A DNA stretch of 64,000 bases, taken from the NCBI RefSeq assembly GCF_002000985.1, contig NZ_CP018822.1, forward strand, positions 1,754,001-1,818,000, read 5' to 3'. This document shows, in pieces, positions 1 through 9,955 of this stretch (positions are counted from its first letter, which is position 1; the number at the start of each line of letters is the position of its first letter). This DNA comes from Streptococcus gallolyticus subsp. gallolyticus DSM 16831. GTDB taxonomy: Bacteria; Bacillota; Bacilli; Lactobacillales; Streptococcaceae. The position numbers and the translations under genes are program-made. The notes under the pieces are model-generated. The model was not told the DNA's origin, ran no database searches, and saw only the letters and a list, made by a program, of their open reading frames with translations.

Positions 1-844
1 TAAATAAGGCAAGAGAAGAAATCTTATTAGAAATAACTTCTGTTGGATGAAAATGCCCTGCATCAAGCAAAATTGTCTTCTGACGTGTCAAACCATATCC
101 CATATAGAATTCATGAGAACCCACAGTATAAGCTTCAGCACCCAGTCCAAATAATTTACTTTCAACGGTGTCAACATTGTATTCTTCATCAATTTCCTCA
201 GAGAAGATTTCATCTAGTGATTCCATAAGACGCTTACGTGGTGCCAAGCGATCAATCGGATTATCTTTAAAGCCATCTGGCACCCAGAAATTAGTATAAC
301 AAGTTTCACCTAACTCTTTACCAAAATATTCTGCAATACGACGGCTACGTTTCCCATGCTCAATCCAATAATCACGAACTTCTTTGTCGGGATGAGAAAG
401 GGTAAACCCATCTCTCATCATTGGATGTGAGAAAAATGTTGGATTAAAATCAAGACCAATTTCTTGCTCTTTAGCCCACCTAACCCATTTTTCAAAATGT
501 TTTGGTTCAATTTCATTCAAATCCACAGCTTCATCCGTATCAAGGTAAATCGCATGGAGATTAAGTTTGTGTTTCCCTGGAATAAGTGAATAAGCTTTCT
601 CAAGATCAGCACGCAATTCTTCCGGCGTATGGGAAGCACCTGGATAATTACCAGTTGACATAATGCCGCCTGTCAATTCACCATCTGGTGTTAAGAAACC
701 TCTTACATCATCGCCTTGCCAGCAGTGCATTGAAATTTTAACATTTTGTAATTTTTCAAGAACAGCATCCGTATCAACACCTACTTCTGCGTAGCGTGCT
801 TTTGCTGCTTCATATGCTTTTTCAATTGTTTCTTTACTTACCAT
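1..844 (-). CDS. rhaA: L-rhamnose isomerase (3' end outside window)
   Basis: Converts L-rhamnose to L-rhamnulose, the first step of cytoplasmic rhamnose breakdown. The frame opens at an ATG at 844 behind an AGAGGG-type ribosome binding site and runs off the left edge after about 281 codons; the family is about 420 residues, so roughly the last third is missing. Family-typical stretches include [11 protein letters not shown] near residue 36, [11 protein letters not shown] and [12 protein letters not shown] in the TIM barrel. It lies 14 nt downstream of rhaB on the same strand, so the two form an operon that probably continues off the edge, where an aldolase gene would be expected. Confident by family recognition. 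Confidence 0.95.
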   Translation of the reverse strand, partial: MVSKETIEKAYEAAKARYAEVGVDTDAVLEKLQNVKISMHCWQGDDVRGFLTPDGELTGGIMSTGNYPGASHTPEELRADLEKAYSLIPGKHKLNLHAIYLDTDEAVDLNEIEPKHFEKWVRWAKEQEIGLDFNPTFFSHPMMRDGFTLSHPDKEVRDYWIEHGKRSRRIAEYFGKELGETCYTNFWVPDGFKDNPIDRLAPRKRLMESLDEIFSEEIDEEYNVDTVESKLFGLGAEAYTVGSHEFYMGYGLTRQKTILLDAGHFHPTEVISNKISSLALF

Positions 845-858
845 AATATTACCCTCTA

Positions 859-2304
859 TTAATTAAATACTGTTTTTTTATAAATTTCTAAATGGTCACG
901 GTCAGCAATTGGACGTGGTTCGTAGCATTCCAATGATTGATGTTCACTCAACCATAATCGTGCTTCTTTCAAGTCTTGCAATTCTCCTGAAGTTATCATC
1001 TGAACCATGATATTTCCAAATGCTGTAGCTTCGCCAGGTCCTGCAATAACAGGCTTTCCAATAACATCTGCGGTTAATTGATTGAGCAATTTCACGTTGC
1101 TACCACCACCGACGATATGAAGTACATCCAATTTATGTCCAATCAAGTTTTCAAGAATTGTCCATTCGTGTGCATAAGCAAGTGCTAGATTTGAATACAC
1201 ACACATGACTAGTTCACCAACTGTTTCAGGAACAATTTGTCCACTTTCACGACAATAATCTTGAATTTCTGTAATCATATTATTCGGATTAATGAAACGG
1301 TCATCGTTTAAATTCACATATTGTAAAAATGGCTCAACTTGATATGCTTGCTCTGCCATTTCTGCAAAAGTGTATCGATAATCAAGCATACGCGCAATTT
1401 CTTGCACTGTCCACATGCCAGTAATATTTTTTAAGAAACGGTAAGTCTTATAGGCTCCCCACTCATTTGTGTAATTTTCTTCAAATGCCTTCTGACTTAA
1501 TATTGGCTCTTGATTTTCAACACCAATCAAAGACCATGTTCCACTTGAAAGATATGCCCAGTTCTCACTGGTAGCTGGCACTCCAACCACTGCTGAAGCT
1601 GTATCATGCGTTGCAACAGCAACTACCTTAGCTTCTGGTAAATCATAAGTTGCGTAAAGTTCAGAAGATAGATTTCCAATAATTTCACCTGTTTCTATCA
1701 AATCTGGAAATTTATCTAAATCAACTCCAGCAACATCAAGTAGTTCCTTATCATAATCACGGCTATGAATATTCAAATACTGAGTGGTTGATCCATTTGT
1801 AACTTCTCCAACTTTTTTCCCAGTTAAACGATAGGCAATATAATCTGGTACCATAAGAATTGTTTGGGCTTTAGCAAGTAAGTCGCTATCCTCGGCACAC
1901 AATTGATACAAAGTGTTAAAATTCAAAAATTGGATACCCGTTTTTTGATAGACGTTATTTTTAGAAATTTTTTCAAAAACTTTTTGCATCATTCCTTGTG
2001 TTCGTGCATCACGGTAAGCCACAGGTTCAGCTAACAATTCCCCATTTTCATCTAAAAGAACATAGTCAACGGCCCATGTATCAATACCAATTGTACAGGT
2101 TTTAACACCACACGCTTTTATTTTTTCAAGACCAAGTAAAATCTCATCAATTAAATGATTAATATTCCATCGCTCATGACCATTATTCTTTGTAAAGCCA
2201 TTTTTAAAACGATGGATTTCACTAATTTCAAGCTTATCTTCCCTATTTGCAAGAATCACACGTCCACTTGAAGCACCAATATCAATCGCTACATGATAAG
2301 TCAT
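859..2304 (-). CDS. rhaB: Rhamnulokinase
   Basis: FGGY-family sugar kinase that phosphorylates L-rhamnulose to L-rhamnulose-1-phosphate with ATP. At 481 residues it is full length. The N-terminal phosphate-1 motif DIGASSGR is at residues 8-15, a substrate-side [11 protein letters not shown] stretch lies mid-protein, and the C-terminal lobe has the [15 protein letters not shown] adenosine-side motif. The ATG is preceded by AAAGGAG. It is first in the operon with rhaA and divergent from an AraC-type regulator. A cre-like site (2326-2339) lies just upstream of the start, so catabolite repression is likely. Confidence 0.95.
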   Translation of the reverse strand: MTYHVAIDIGASSGRVILANREDKLEISEIHRFKNGFTKNNGHERWNINHLIDEILLGLEKIKACGVKTCTIGIDTWAVDYVLLDENGELLAEPVAYRDARTQGMMQKVFEKISKNNVYQKTGIQFLNFNTLYQLCAEDSDLLAKAQTILMVPDYIAYRLTGKKVGEVTNGSTTQYLNIHSRDYDKELLDVAGVDLDKFPDLIETGEIIGNLSSELYATYDLPEAKVVAVATHDTASAVVGVPATSENWAYLSSGTWSLIGVENQEPILSQKAFEENYTNEWGAYKTYRFLKNITGMWTVQEIARMLDYRYTFAEMAEQAYQVEPFLQYVNLNDDRFINPNNMITEIQDYCRESGQIVPETVGELVMCVYSNLALAYAHEWTILENLIGHKLDVLHIVGGGSNVKLLNQLTADVIGKPVIAGPGEATAFGNIMVQMITSGELQDLKEARLWLSEHQSLECYEPRPIADRDHLEIYKKTVFN

Positions 2305-2325
2305 TATTTTCTCCTTTCATCATTT

Positions 2326-2339
2326 ATTAAACGTTTACA
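2326..2339. promoter_or_regulatory. Candidate cre (CcpA) site upstream of rhaB
   Basis: ATTAAACGTTTACA matches the Gram-positive cre consensus TGWAANCGNTNWCA except for the first two positions. It lies 22 nt upstream of the rhaB ATG in the rhaB/araC divergent region, a sensible place to repress a sugar operon when preferred carbon is present. Sequence match only. Confidence 0.5.
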
Positions 2340-2368
2340 TTTATATTTAACACTATTTCTTTTTATGG

Positions 2369-2374
2369 TACAAT
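2369..2374 (+). promoter_or_regulatory. Promoter (extended -10) of the AraC-type regulator
   Basis: TGGTACAAT gives an extended -10 (TG-n-TACAAT) about 58 nt before the regulator start codon. The same 130-nt divergent region carries the rhaB promoter. Confidence 0.5.
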
Positions 2375-2432
2375 AACAGATAGAAAGAGTAATCGTATCA
2401 TTTTTACAGATAAGTGTGGAACGGAGTCTTAA

Positions 2433-3386
2433 ATGAATCTTGAAACATTTTTATTAAAAGAAACAGAACATGAAAAACAGCAAAAAAGCCTGGGATTTAT
2501 TCCAGACTTAAAAGATACTCAAATCATCGATGGAATCATGCAACTACCAAATGCTTTATTCTTTAACAATAAAGATATCTATATTTCCAAACACAATCGC
2601 TATGCTGACTACCCCGAACATTCTCATCAATTTTTAGAACTCAATTTTATGTTTAAAGGAACTTGCCATCAGGTCATTAATGGAAAAGACTTTACTTTGC
2701 AGGAAGGCGATATATTGCTAATGGATTCTGGTAGTAGACATTCCATTTCAGCACTCGAAAAAGAGGATATTTTGATTAACATTCTCTTTCAAAATAGCAA
2801 CGTTTCACTAGAGTGGTTAACACAACTTCAAGGTCAAAATAGCTTAATCTACCAGCTGTTATTAGCTAATTCAACAACTCATCACCATTCAAATTATCTC
2901 ATTTTATCAACTAAAAATAACAAGCATGTGCAACACATTATTCAACAAATGATGACTGAGTATTTTATGCCACATGATTTTTCACAACAAATCATTAGTC
3001 AATATCTACCGATTTTATTCTATGAATTGGCTAGAAATCTCAGACAAATTGACCATAGCCAAAAAATTGAACTTGAAGAAACACCCTATTTACAGGTACT
3101 ACGTTTAATTGATAAACATTATCAAGATTTAACACTAGCTAGCTTAGCACAAGAATTGAACTTCAATAAAAACTACCTTAGTAATCTTATCAAAGAGAAG
3201 TCAGGAAAAACCTTTACCGAACTCATTACTCAACAAAAATTGATGAAAGCTAAGCTACTTCTTCAATCCACTCGTATGCCAATTTACGAAATTGCACAGA
3301 GTGTTGGATTTTCAAACAAAACCTACTTTTACGATAAATACCGTGCTTACTTTGGGCACTCTCCAAGAGATGATAGACAGGTATAA
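2433..3386 (+). CDS. AraC-family transcriptional regulator, probably of rhamnose genes
   Basis: 317-residue one-component regulator. The N-terminal half (about 60-170) has the cupin-type sugar-sensing fold, with HSHQFLELNF and LQEGDILLMDSG typical of AraC_binding domains. Residues about 215-315 carry two helix-turn-helix units, including LASLAQELNFNKNYLSNLIKEKSG and the conserved GFSNKTYFYDKYRAYFGHSPRDDR end. The start ATG follows ACGGAG. It is divergent from rhaB-rhaA, the usual arrangement of a RhaR/RhaS-like activator, so L-rhamnose as effector is inferred from position, not from residues. Confidence 0.85.
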   Translation: MNLETFLLKETEHEKQQKSLGFIPDLKDTQIIDGIMQLPNALFFNNKDIYISKHNRYADYPEHSHQFLELNFMFKGTCHQVINGKDFTLQEGDILLMDSGSRHSISALEKEDILINILFQNSNVSLEWLTQLQGQNSLIYQLLLANSTTHHHSNYLILSTKNNKHVQHIIQQMMTEYFMPHDFSQQIISQYLPILFYELARNLRQIDHSQKIELEETPYLQVLRLIDKHYQDLTLASLAQELNFNKNYLSNLIKEKSGKTFTELITQQKLMKAKLLLQSTRMPIYEIAQSVGFSNKTYFYDKYRAYFGHSPRDDRQV

Positions 3387-3401
3387 TTTATTTTATTAGA
3401 C

Positions 3402-3434
3402 AAAAAACACCAGCTGAAATCAGCTGGCTTTTGT
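3402..3434. terminator. Bidirectional terminator between the AraC gene and 3449-3730
   Basis: Perfect inverted repeat CCAGCTGA-AA-TCAGCTGG at 3410-3427, flanked by an A-run on the left and CTTTTG on the right. It serves the AraC gene on + and the converging small gene on -. Confidence 0.8.
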
Positions 3435-3448
3435 AATCTAACCCTTTA

Positions 3449-3730
3449 TTAAAGTTTCTTACAAGTGATTGAAACAATTGCTTCGTGTTGCCCAAGTTTT
3501 GAGAAATTATTTTGTAGAATCCACATAAAAAATGCCCTATAAAATCGTTCTAAGTCAGAAAAAAAGTTATCGCTTTGGGAAAATTTTTCTTCCCAAGATT
3601 TCAAGTCGTGTTCGACTTGATTTAGTTGTCGTTTTATTTCCAGTAAAAGTTTTTCTGGTATTCGTTGAAGTTTTAGAGCAACACGAAAAATTGAATCAAA
3701 AAAGGTAATCTCCGTGATATAAGTTATCAT
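3449..3730 (-). CDS. Hypothetical protein, 93 aa
   Basis: Not recognised. I place the start at the ATG at 3730 because GGAGGTGAT lies 4 nt upstream, rather than at a longer in-frame ATG at 3754. The product (MITYITEITF...) has no signal peptide or clear membrane span. It is rich in aromatic and charged residues, with a likely amphipathic helical middle (LLLEIKRQLNQVEHDLKSWE). It is isolated between two terminators, convergent with the AraC gene. A strong ribosome binding site and own terminators argue that it is expressed. Confidence 0.55.
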   Translation of the reverse strand: MITYITEITFFDSIFRVALKLQRIPEKLLLEIKRQLNQVEHDLKSWEEKFSQSDNFFSDLERFYRAFFMWILQNNFSKLGQHEAIVSITCKKL

Positions 3731-3824
3731 GTTTATCACCTCCACTAAAAACATAACAAAGAAAACTTAAAAGAAACCAAATTTTAAAAGCGCTTCAAAT
3801 AGTCGTACTCGTTATCCTGCATAC

Positions 3825-3851
3825 AAAAAAGACGCCTATTAGCGTCTTTTT
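3825..3851. terminator. Terminator of the dinG-ypmB-aspC-asnS cluster
   Basis: AAAAAGACGC-CTATTA-GCGTCTTTTT inverted repeat 8 nt past the asnS stop; symmetrical A/T tails make it usable in both directions. Confidence 0.85.
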
Positions 3852-3858
3852 ATATATA

Positions 3859-5205
3859 CTAAGGTTTAATACGGTGTAGCATACGTGGGAATGGAATGGC
3901 TTCACGGATGTGTTTTGTTCCAGCCACGAATGTTACCATACGTTCGATACCGATACCAAATCCAGCGTGTGGTACTGAACCATATTTACGAAGGTCAAGG
4001 TAGAATTCGTATTCTGATTTATCCATTTCAAGGGCATCCATTTTAGCCACAAGAGCATCGTAATCATCTTCACGGACTGAACCACCGATGATTTCACCGT
4101 AACCTTCTGGTGCAAGAAGGTCAGCACACAAAACGCGTTCTGGATTACCAGGAACTGGCTTCATATAGAAAGCTTTGAAGCTTGCAGGATAATTGATAAC
4201 GAATGTTGGAACACCAAAATAGTTTGAAATCCAAGTTTCATGTGGTGAACCGAAGTCATCACCGTGTTCTAGGTGTTCGTAATCAGCGTCTTCGTCATTT
4301 TCATGTTCTTGAAGAAGCGAGATAGCATCATCGTAAGAAACACGTTTGAATGGTTCTGCAATGTATTTTTTAAGCAAATCAACGTCACGTTCCAAGATTT
4401 CAAGGGCTTGTGGAGCACGGTCAAGAACACCTTGGATAAGAGCTTTAACGTAAGCTTCTTGAAGATCAAGAGATTCTTCGTGTGAAAGGAATGAATATTC
4501 AGCATCCATCATCCAGAACTCAGTCAAGTGACGGCGAGTTTTTGATTTTTCAGCACGGAAAACAGGACCGAAGTCAAAGACACGACCAAGCGCCATAGCA
4601 CCAGCTTCAAGGTACAATTGTCCTGATTGGCTCAAGTAAGCAGGTGTACCAAAGTAATCTGTTTCAAACAATTCTGTTGAATCTTCAGCCGCATTTCCAG
4701 ACAAGATTGGGCTATCAAATTTGATGAAGCCATTTTTATCAAAGAATTCATAAGTTGCATAGATAATTGCATTACGAACTTGCATGATAGCCATTTGTTT
4801 GCGTGAACGCAACCACAAGTGACGGTGATCCATTAGGAAATCTGTACCATGTTCTTTTGGAGTGATTGGGTAATCTTCTGAATGACCAACAATTTCAAGG
4901 TCTGTCACATCAAGCTCATAACCAAATTTTGAACGAGAATCTTCTTTGACAATACCTGTGATAAGGATAGAAGTTTCTTGGTTAAGGTGTTTGATAGTAT
5001 TGAATTTTTCAGTTCCTTCTTCTTCACCAAATTTTTCGATGAAGTTTGGTTTGAAAGCAACAGCTTGGAAGAATGCTGTTCCGTCACGAAGTTGTAGGAA
5101 GGCAATTTTTCCTTTTCCTGATTTGTTGGCAACCCAAGCACCGATTGTAACTTCTTCACCAACATGGTCTTTAACATCAATAATAGATACGTAATCTTTA
5201 GACAT
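3859..5205 (-). CDS. asnS: Asparaginyl-tRNA synthetase
   Basis: Class II aminoacyl-tRNA synthetase charging tRNA-Asn. The start is the ATG at 5205 (MSKDYVSI), 5 codons inside the longest frame, because AAGAGGA sits just before it; this gives 448 residues. The N-terminal OB-fold anticodon domain is visible ([24 protein letters not shown]), followed by class II motif 2 ([22 protein letters not shown] region) and motif 3 (GFGIGIERM near the C-terminus). Last gene of the dinG-ypmB-aspC-I42-asnS block, before a strong terminator. Confidence 0.97.
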   Translation of the reverse strand: MSKDYVSIIDVKDHVGEEVTIGAWVANKSGKGKIAFLQLRDGTAFFQAVAFKPNFIEKFGEEEGTEKFNTIKHLNQETSILITGIVKEDSRSKFGYELDVTDLEIVGHSEDYPITPKEHGTDFLMDHRHLWLRSRKQMAIMQVRNAIIYATYEFFDKNGFIKFDSPILSGNAAEDSTELFETDYFGTPAYLSQSGQLYLEAGAMALGRVFDFGPVFRAEKSKTRRHLTEFWMMDAEYSFLSHEESLDLQEAYVKALIQGVLDRAPQALEILERDVDLLKKYIAEPFKRVSYDDAISLLQEHENDEDADYEHLEHGDDFGSPHETWISNYFGVPTFVINYPASFKAFYMKPVPGNPERVLCADLLAPEGYGEIIGGSVREDDYDALVAKMDALEMDKSEYEFYLDLRKYGSVPHAGFGIGIERMVTFVAGTKHIREAIPFPRMLHRIKP

Positions 5206-5223
5206 ATTTCCTCTTTTCAACTA

Positions 5224-5667
5224 TTACTCTGACACTTCTGTCAGTTTAATCTTACTTATTTTATTTTTTGTGCTATTGATTGTGACTTGGTAGGTCATTT
5301 CTTTTTCGCCGCCGTCCCAGTCTTGACAATAAGTTAACTTGAAAGATTGCTTTCCAGATTTTGTCACCTTTCCTGTCAATTGACTATAACCGCCAGAACC
5401 TACGTTATCTGATTTACTTGGATAAGTGTGATAAGTTACACCTTCTAAAGCAATAGCTTCGCTATTAACATCACTAGCTACCCAAGAATATCCCGTGCTG
5501 CTGTTACTAGCCAAATCAATTTCAAAGGTCTTTTCATCTGTACTAACACGATAATCTCCAAGTTCTGTTAGCTTGGGAGAGCTTGGTTTGAAATGAATTC
5601 CCAATCCGACTAATACCATTCCTAAAAAGGCGACTAATACAATAATGATTTTTCGTCTTTTAGACAT
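5224..5667 (-). CDS. Membrane-anchored chagasin-like (I42) protease inhibitor domain protein
   Basis: 147 residues. One N-terminal transmembrane helix (about 6-23) is followed by an extracytoplasmic domain. Loops characteristic of inhibitor family I42 (chagasin-like inhibitors of papain-type cysteine proteases) are present: NSSTGYSW (the NPTTGY-like loop), GSGGYSQ, and YCQDWDGGEKEMTYQV corresponding to the RPWE loop. Known I42 proteins insert these loops into the active-site cleft. Here the target protease is unknown and no cysteine protease gene is adjacent. It sits 3 nt after aspC and 18 nt before asnS, so it is co-transcribed with housekeeping genes. Confidence 0.75.
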   Translation of the reverse strand: MSKRRKIIIVLVAFLGMVLVGLGIHFKPSSPKLTELGDYRVSTDEKTFEIDLASNSSTGYSWVASDVNSEAIALEGVTYHTYPSKSDNVGSGGYSQLTGKVTKSGKQSFKLTYCQDWDGGEKEMTYQVTINSTKNKISKIKLTEVSE

Positions 5668-5670
5668 AGC

Positions 5671-6852
5671 TTATTTTTCCATAAAGGCTTTCAAACGATT
5701 AACAGCGTCTTTCAAAGTGTCTAAGTCAGTGGCATAGCTCAAACGAACATTTTCAGGAGCACCAAAACCTGCACCAGTGACAAGAGCAACACCTACTTCT
5801 TCAAGAATAGCTGTTGTAAATGCTGTGACATCTGTATAGCCTTTCATTTCCATCGCTTTTTTCACGTTAGGGAAAAGGTAGAATGCCCCTTGTGGTTTAA
5901 TCACTTCAAATCCAGGAACTTCATTAAGCAATGGATAGATAGTATTAAGGCGTTCTTCGAAAGCTTGACGCATTGTCTCAATAGAATCTTGTGGACCAGT
6001 AAGAGCTTCAATGGCTGCATATTGAGAAACGGCTGTCAAATTTGAGGTTGTTTGGCTGATAACTTTTGCCATTCCTGAAATAATTTCTTCTTCAGCAACC
6101 GCAAAACCAACACGCCAACCTGTCATGGCATAAGTTTTTGAAACACCGTTAACCACAACAGTTTGTTTTCTGATAGCTTCTGAAATACTTGAGATTGGTG
6201 TAAACTCATTACCGTTATAAACCAAACGTCCATAAATATCGTCAGCAAGAATTAGAATGTTGTGTTCTACTGCCCAATTTCCGATAGCTTCCAATTCATC
6301 ACGTGTGTAAATCATACCTGTTGGATTAGACGGCGAATTTAACAAGAGAACTTTTGTTTTTTCTGTACGAGCTGCTTCAAGTTGTTCGACGGTCGCTTTG
6401 AAATGATTGCTTTCAGTTGTCGCAACAGTTACTGGCACACCATCAACCATTTTGACTTGGTCAACATAAGACACCCAGCATGGTGTTGGGATAATGACTT
6501 CATCGCCTGGATTAAGAACAGTTGTAAAGAAAGTATAAAGGATAAATTTCGCACCTGTTGCCACAACCACTTGATTACGATTGATTGAATAGCCATAGAA
6601 TTTTTCCATATAGCTATTAATAGCATCTTTTAATTCAGGTAGTCCTGAAGCAACTGTGTAAAAGCTTGCTTTACCATTTTGAATTGCCTCAATAGCTGCA
6701 TCTTGGATATTTTTAGGAGTTACAAAATCAGGTTCTCCCAAAGTAAGTGATAAAATATCACGACCTTCTGCTTTTAAGGCTTTAGCACGCGCACTTGCTG
6801 CTAGTGTCACACTTTCTTCCATGTTCAACACGCGATTTGATAAGTTTGTCAT
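5671..6852 (-). CDS. aspC: PLP-dependent aspartate/aromatic-type aminotransferase
   Basis: Class I aminotransferase of 393 residues, the usual length, transferring the amino group of aspartate (or related acids) to 2-oxoglutarate. Seen: the LTLGEPDF substrate motif near residue 38, NSPSNPTG, the PLP lysine in NGVSKTYAMTGWRVGF around residue 235, and RLSYA near the C-terminus contributing the carboxylate-binding Arg. The ATG overlaps the ypmB stop (ATGA), with GGAGG before it. The exact donor range cannot be read from sequence. Confidence 0.9.
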   Translation of the reverse strand: MTNLSNRVLNMEESVTLAASARAKALKAEGRDILSLTLGEPDFVTPKNIQDAAIEAIQNGKASFYTVASGLPELKDAINSYMEKFYGYSINRNQVVVATGAKFILYTFFTTVLNPGDEVIIPTPCWVSYVDQVKMVDGVPVTVATTESNHFKATVEQLEAARTEKTKVLLLNSPSNPTGMIYTRDELEAIGNWAVEHNILILADDIYGRLVYNGNEFTPISSISEAIRKQTVVVNGVSKTYAMTGWRVGFAVAEEEIISGMAKVISQTTSNLTAVSQYAAIEALTGPQDSIETMRQAFEERLNTIYPLLNEVPGFEVIKPQGAFYLFPNVKKAMEMKGYTDVTAFTTAILEEVGVALVTGAGFGAPENVRLSYATDLDTLKDAVNRLKAFMEK

Positions 6853-7319
6853 ATGCCCTCCTTCTTCACGAGCTCACTTGTTTCAAAATTCACAAGATAA
6901 TAACCATTAGTAGCTGTTACTTCCCAAATAGGCGTTTCGTCATAAATACCATAAACAACCTTAGAAATACCAGTCGCTCCGTTTGCTGTCGCAACTTGCT
7001 TAGCTTCTTTACGACTAATACCATCATTTACAGAATAGACATAAACTTCACCATTGTCCTCGCCAACAGACACAATCTTTTGCTCTCCAGATGATGTTGT
7101 CCCATAAACGCTATAATAAGTCTCTGAACCATTATAAAGGTCAACTGAAGATGTGTCTGTCAAATCAGCTTTTTCAACGGCAACTTGGGTAGCCAATTTT
7201 TCTGCATCCAGTCTTGGTTTCACTGATAGATACAAAACTGTCACCACAGAAATCAAGAGAACTAAGAAAATCAAGCTAAAACCAAGTAAATACTGTTTTA
7301 CTGGTGTTAATTTTTTCAT
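6849..7319 (-). CDS. ypmB: YpmB/TseB-like DUF5590 membrane protein
   Basis: 156 residues with an N-terminal membrane anchor (about 11-31) and an extracytoplasmic region with two small PepSY-like alpha/beta units (SVYGTTSSGEQKIVSVGEDNG and ISKVVYGIYDETPIWEVTA). In Bacillus subtilis the homologous YpmB (TseB) influences cell elongation and penicillin-binding protein activity at the membrane. The order dinG-ypmB-aspC-asnS is a conserved Firmicutes block, which supports the assignment. The start has GGGAGAAG six nt upstream, and the stop overlaps the aspC ATG. Confidence 0.85.
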   Translation of the reverse strand: MKKLTPVKQYLLGFSLIFLVLLISVVTVLYLSVKPRLDAEKLATQVAVEKADLTDTSSVDLYNGSETYYSVYGTTSSGEQKIVSVGEDNGEVYVYSVNDGISRKEAKQVATANGATGISKVVYGIYDETPIWEVTATNGYYLVNFETSELVKKEGI

Positions 7320-7349
7320 TTACTTCTCCCTTTTAGTTTATCCCCTTTA

Positions 7350-9833
7350 TTATAGCAAAAAATTCTTTATTTCTGTTAGACTCTTTGAAAATTTTTGAGA
7401 AGAAAGGTAAAATTCTTCTGCCAAAGCATCATTTATCATTTTTCCGTACGATTTTGTCAATATCCGATTGTCTAAAATGAGCACAGCTGAGCGTTGATTG
7501 TCACGTCTCATCGTACGTCCAATCGCTTGTTTTAATTTCAAGATTGCTAATGGTAATGAATAATCATAAAATGGTGATTTGACTTGCGCTAGCAAATGAT
7601 TGCTGATTTTTTGCACAAATAAATCCTTAGGATTTTCAAATGGCAATCGTGTGATGACCTCAATCATTTTATCAGCTTGAACAAAATCCACACCTTCCCA
7701 GAAAGCGCCTGTTCCAAGCAGAATACGACTTTCACCACGTTCAAAACGGCGTTTGACATTATAAGCCGTGCCATTTTTCTCCTGCGTCAAATGATGAAGT
7801 GCCATATCATCTAGCAAATCAGAAACATCAAGCATTGTTTTCTTAGCATTAAATAGCACCAAAATCGGCTCATCCAATTGTTTCAACTGATAAATACGTT
7901 CCGCAATGGCTGAAGCATATTCTTCCTCAGAAATATCAGCGACATTTGGCATTTCCTCATCAATCCAAATATGTTGGGCATTCTGCTTATCATGCGCAAT
8001 GCTCATGAAATGATAGTGTTCAAAGCCTAGCAAATCAGCTAAACTAACCTGCGGACTGATATGCAAGGTTGCCGAAATCATATAAGTCTTGCGTGTTTCG
8101 GGTAGAAATTCTTGAAAATTCAACAATTCTTCACTACTAGCATTTAGGTAAGTTTGACGTTTTTCATTTTCAACAATTGTCTCAAACCAAAAATCAGTAA
8201 AAGGCTGCGCAAATAAGGCTAACAAATCCTCCAAACAAATATATCGCCAATCAGGATTGAAAGCCAGCAATTCATTGGTTGTTTGTTCTAAACGACGAGC
8301 GTCCTCTGTTGTCACATAGACTTCTTGATTTTGGTAAAAGCGTGTTGCCAAATGGCTCAATTGGAAAGAAAGGCTTTCTATCAATCGTTTTTCCAATGTC
8401 GGTAAAGCTGCATCTAAGTGCTTTTCAAGTTTTTGCACCAATTGCGTTACGTTAACACGACGACGTGAAAATTGCTCCAAATTTAAAATCAATTTTTGGG
8501 CTTCATCAAAAACAAGCACTTTCTTAGCCGCAAACGCCTTATCATCTTGCACACGTTCCAAAAAATAAGCATGATTAATAATCAATAGTTTGCTATGTTT
8601 CGCATTTTCATAAGTACGATTCCAAAAATCAACATCCTTATAAAGGGATTTTTCGCTTAAATTTCCATCATGTTTAATCTGGTCAAAATAAGCTTCAAAT
8701 CGCTGTTTTTGTTTGATTTCATCTAAATCGCCAGTTTCCGTTTCAGTCAGCCAAACCAAAAGCTGCATTTTATAACGATTTACCAAACGATTATCCCCTT
8801 CACGTCGCAAACTATCCGCGAAGGCATCTAATTTAATATAGTTACCAGGACCTTTAATCGATTGACACGGTATGTGAAAAATATCTTGAATCTGTCTGAC
8901 TTCATTTGCCATGATTTGGTCTTGAAGAACCTTAGTTGGTACGGAAACAATGACCTGCTCATCTTGAGTCAACTGGAGCAAAGGTAAAAGATAACCATAG
9001 GTTTTTCCAAGTCCTGCTTGCGCTTCTAAAAATGAGACCTGTGACGATTGAAAATCATCTTTAACCAACTGTGCAAACTGACTTTGCTTTTCACGCGCTT
9101 CCAAGCCCAGAAGCGCCAAATTGACATCAAATGCTTCTGATAATTGACGCGCTTCACCAATCGTTTTTGGTTGTCGGAGCACTAAACCACCAACTTCTTG
9201 AAAATCTTTTGGCGATAAAACCTTAGCCTGTTTGAAGCTTTCCTCAATTAACATCCCTGTTTCAAACAAAAGGCTATCAGCTAAAGGCAAAAGGCATTCC
9301 AAGACTTCCTTGGGCAGGCTTTTCATTTTTGCTTTCAATTTTAAAAATAGCTGCGCAGTCGCATAGGCATCTGAAATTGCCGTGTGAGCATCTGCCAAAT
9401 CTAAAGCTAAAGCATCAGCTAAATTTCCCAAACTGTATTTCTCAAAAGTTGGATAAAAAACCTGCGCCAATTCAACCGTATCAACGCGAGGTGTTCGTAA
9501 TTCATAGCCTTCCATGAATAATTGTTCTGCTAACAGATTGGCATCAAATTTGACATTGTGAGCCACAAAAACACAATCCTCAATTAGGCTAAAAATCTCC
9601 TGCGCAACTTGTGAAAAATCTGGCGCTTTTGCCAATTGCTCATCTGTAATACCAGTCAAATTAATAATATGTTCAGATAAAGCTTCGTGGGGATTGACAT
9701 CCGTTTGATAGGTCTTGACGATTTCATCATTTTCAATAATCACAATCCCAACTTGAATAATTTCTGCCATTGCATGGGCACCCGTTGCCTCCAAATCCAC
9801 AATAGCATATTTTTGAGAATTTACTTGCATCAT
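7350..9833 (-). CDS. dinG: DinG-type fusion of 3'-5' exonuclease and SF2 helicase
   Basis: About 827 residues. An N-terminal DnaQ/DEDDh exonuclease domain (VDLEATG at residues 12-18, HNVKFDAN, HTAISDAYAT) is fused to an XPD-like superfamily 2 helicase with Walker A AGLGKT, DEAQ box (LVFDEAQK) and motif VI QAIGRTMRR. I see no obvious Fe-S cysteine cluster, as is usual in Gram-positive DinG. The likely start is the ATG at 9833 (or the adjacent ATG at 9830), not an upstream codon, because the -10 box lies at 9843-9848. No Shine-Dalgarno is present, so the mRNA is probably nearly leaderless. First gene of the block ending in asnS. Confidence 0.92.
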   Translation of the reverse strand: MMQVNSQKYAIVDLEATGAHAMAEIIQVGIVIIENDEIVKTYQTDVNPHEALSEHIINLTGITDEQLAKAPDFSQVAQEIFSLIEDCVFVAHNVKFDANLLAEQLFMEGYELRTPRVDTVELAQVFYPTFEKYSLGNLADALALDLADAHTAISDAYATAQLFLKLKAKMKSLPKEVLECLLPLADSLLFETGMLIEESFKQAKVLSPKDFQEVGGLVLRQPKTIGEARQLSEAFDVNLALLGLEAREKQSQFAQLVKDDFQSSQVSFLEAQAGLGKTYGYLLPLLQLTQDEQVIVSVPTKVLQDQIMANEVRQIQDIFHIPCQSIKGPGNYIKLDAFADSLRREGDNRLVNRYKMQLLVWLTETETGDLDEIKQKQRFEAYFDQIKHDGNLSEKSLYKDVDFWNRTYENAKHSKLLIINHAYFLERVQDDKAFAAKKVLVFDEAQKLILNLEQFSRRRVNVTQLVQKLEKHLDAALPTLEKRLIESLSFQLSHLATRFYQNQEVYVTTEDARRLEQTTNELLAFNPDWRYICLEDLLALFAQPFTDFWFETIVENEKRQTYLNASSEELLNFQEFLPETRKTYMISATLHISPQVSLADLLGFEHYHFMSIAHDKQNAQHIWIDEEMPNVADISEEEYASAIAERIYQLKQLDEPILVLFNAKKTMLDVSDLLDDMALHHLTQEKNGTAYNVKRRFERGESRILLGTGAFWEGVDFVQADKMIEVITRLPFENPKDLFVQKISNHLLAQVKSPFYDYSLPLAILKLKQAIGRTMRRDNQRSAVLILDNRILTKSYGKMINDALAEEFYLSSQKFSKSLTEIKNFLL

Positions 9834-9842
9834 AACACATAG

Positions 9843-9848
9843 ATTATA
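9843..9848 (-). promoter_or_regulatory. Extended -10 promoter of dinG, 9 nt before the start codon
   Basis: On the minus strand TGGTATAAT is an extended -10. Transcription starting about 7 nt downstream would leave only some 3 nt before the ATG at 9833. The -35 is weak. Confidence 0.65.
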
Positions 9849-9918
9849 CCACACTTGGCTGCTACTTGCGTAACGGATTTAAACTAGCTTTATCTTGGCT
9901 CAAAAAAATGTTCTATGT

Positions 9919-9924
9919 TATAAT
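9919..9924 (+). promoter_or_regulatory. Promoter of the esterase gene at 9956
   Basis: TTGGCT at 9895-9900 and TATAAT at 9919-9924, separated by 18 nt; this predicts a leader of about 25 nt. Confidence 0.6.
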
Positions 9925-9955
9925 GACTTTATAAATTTTCAGAAGCTAGGTGCTT

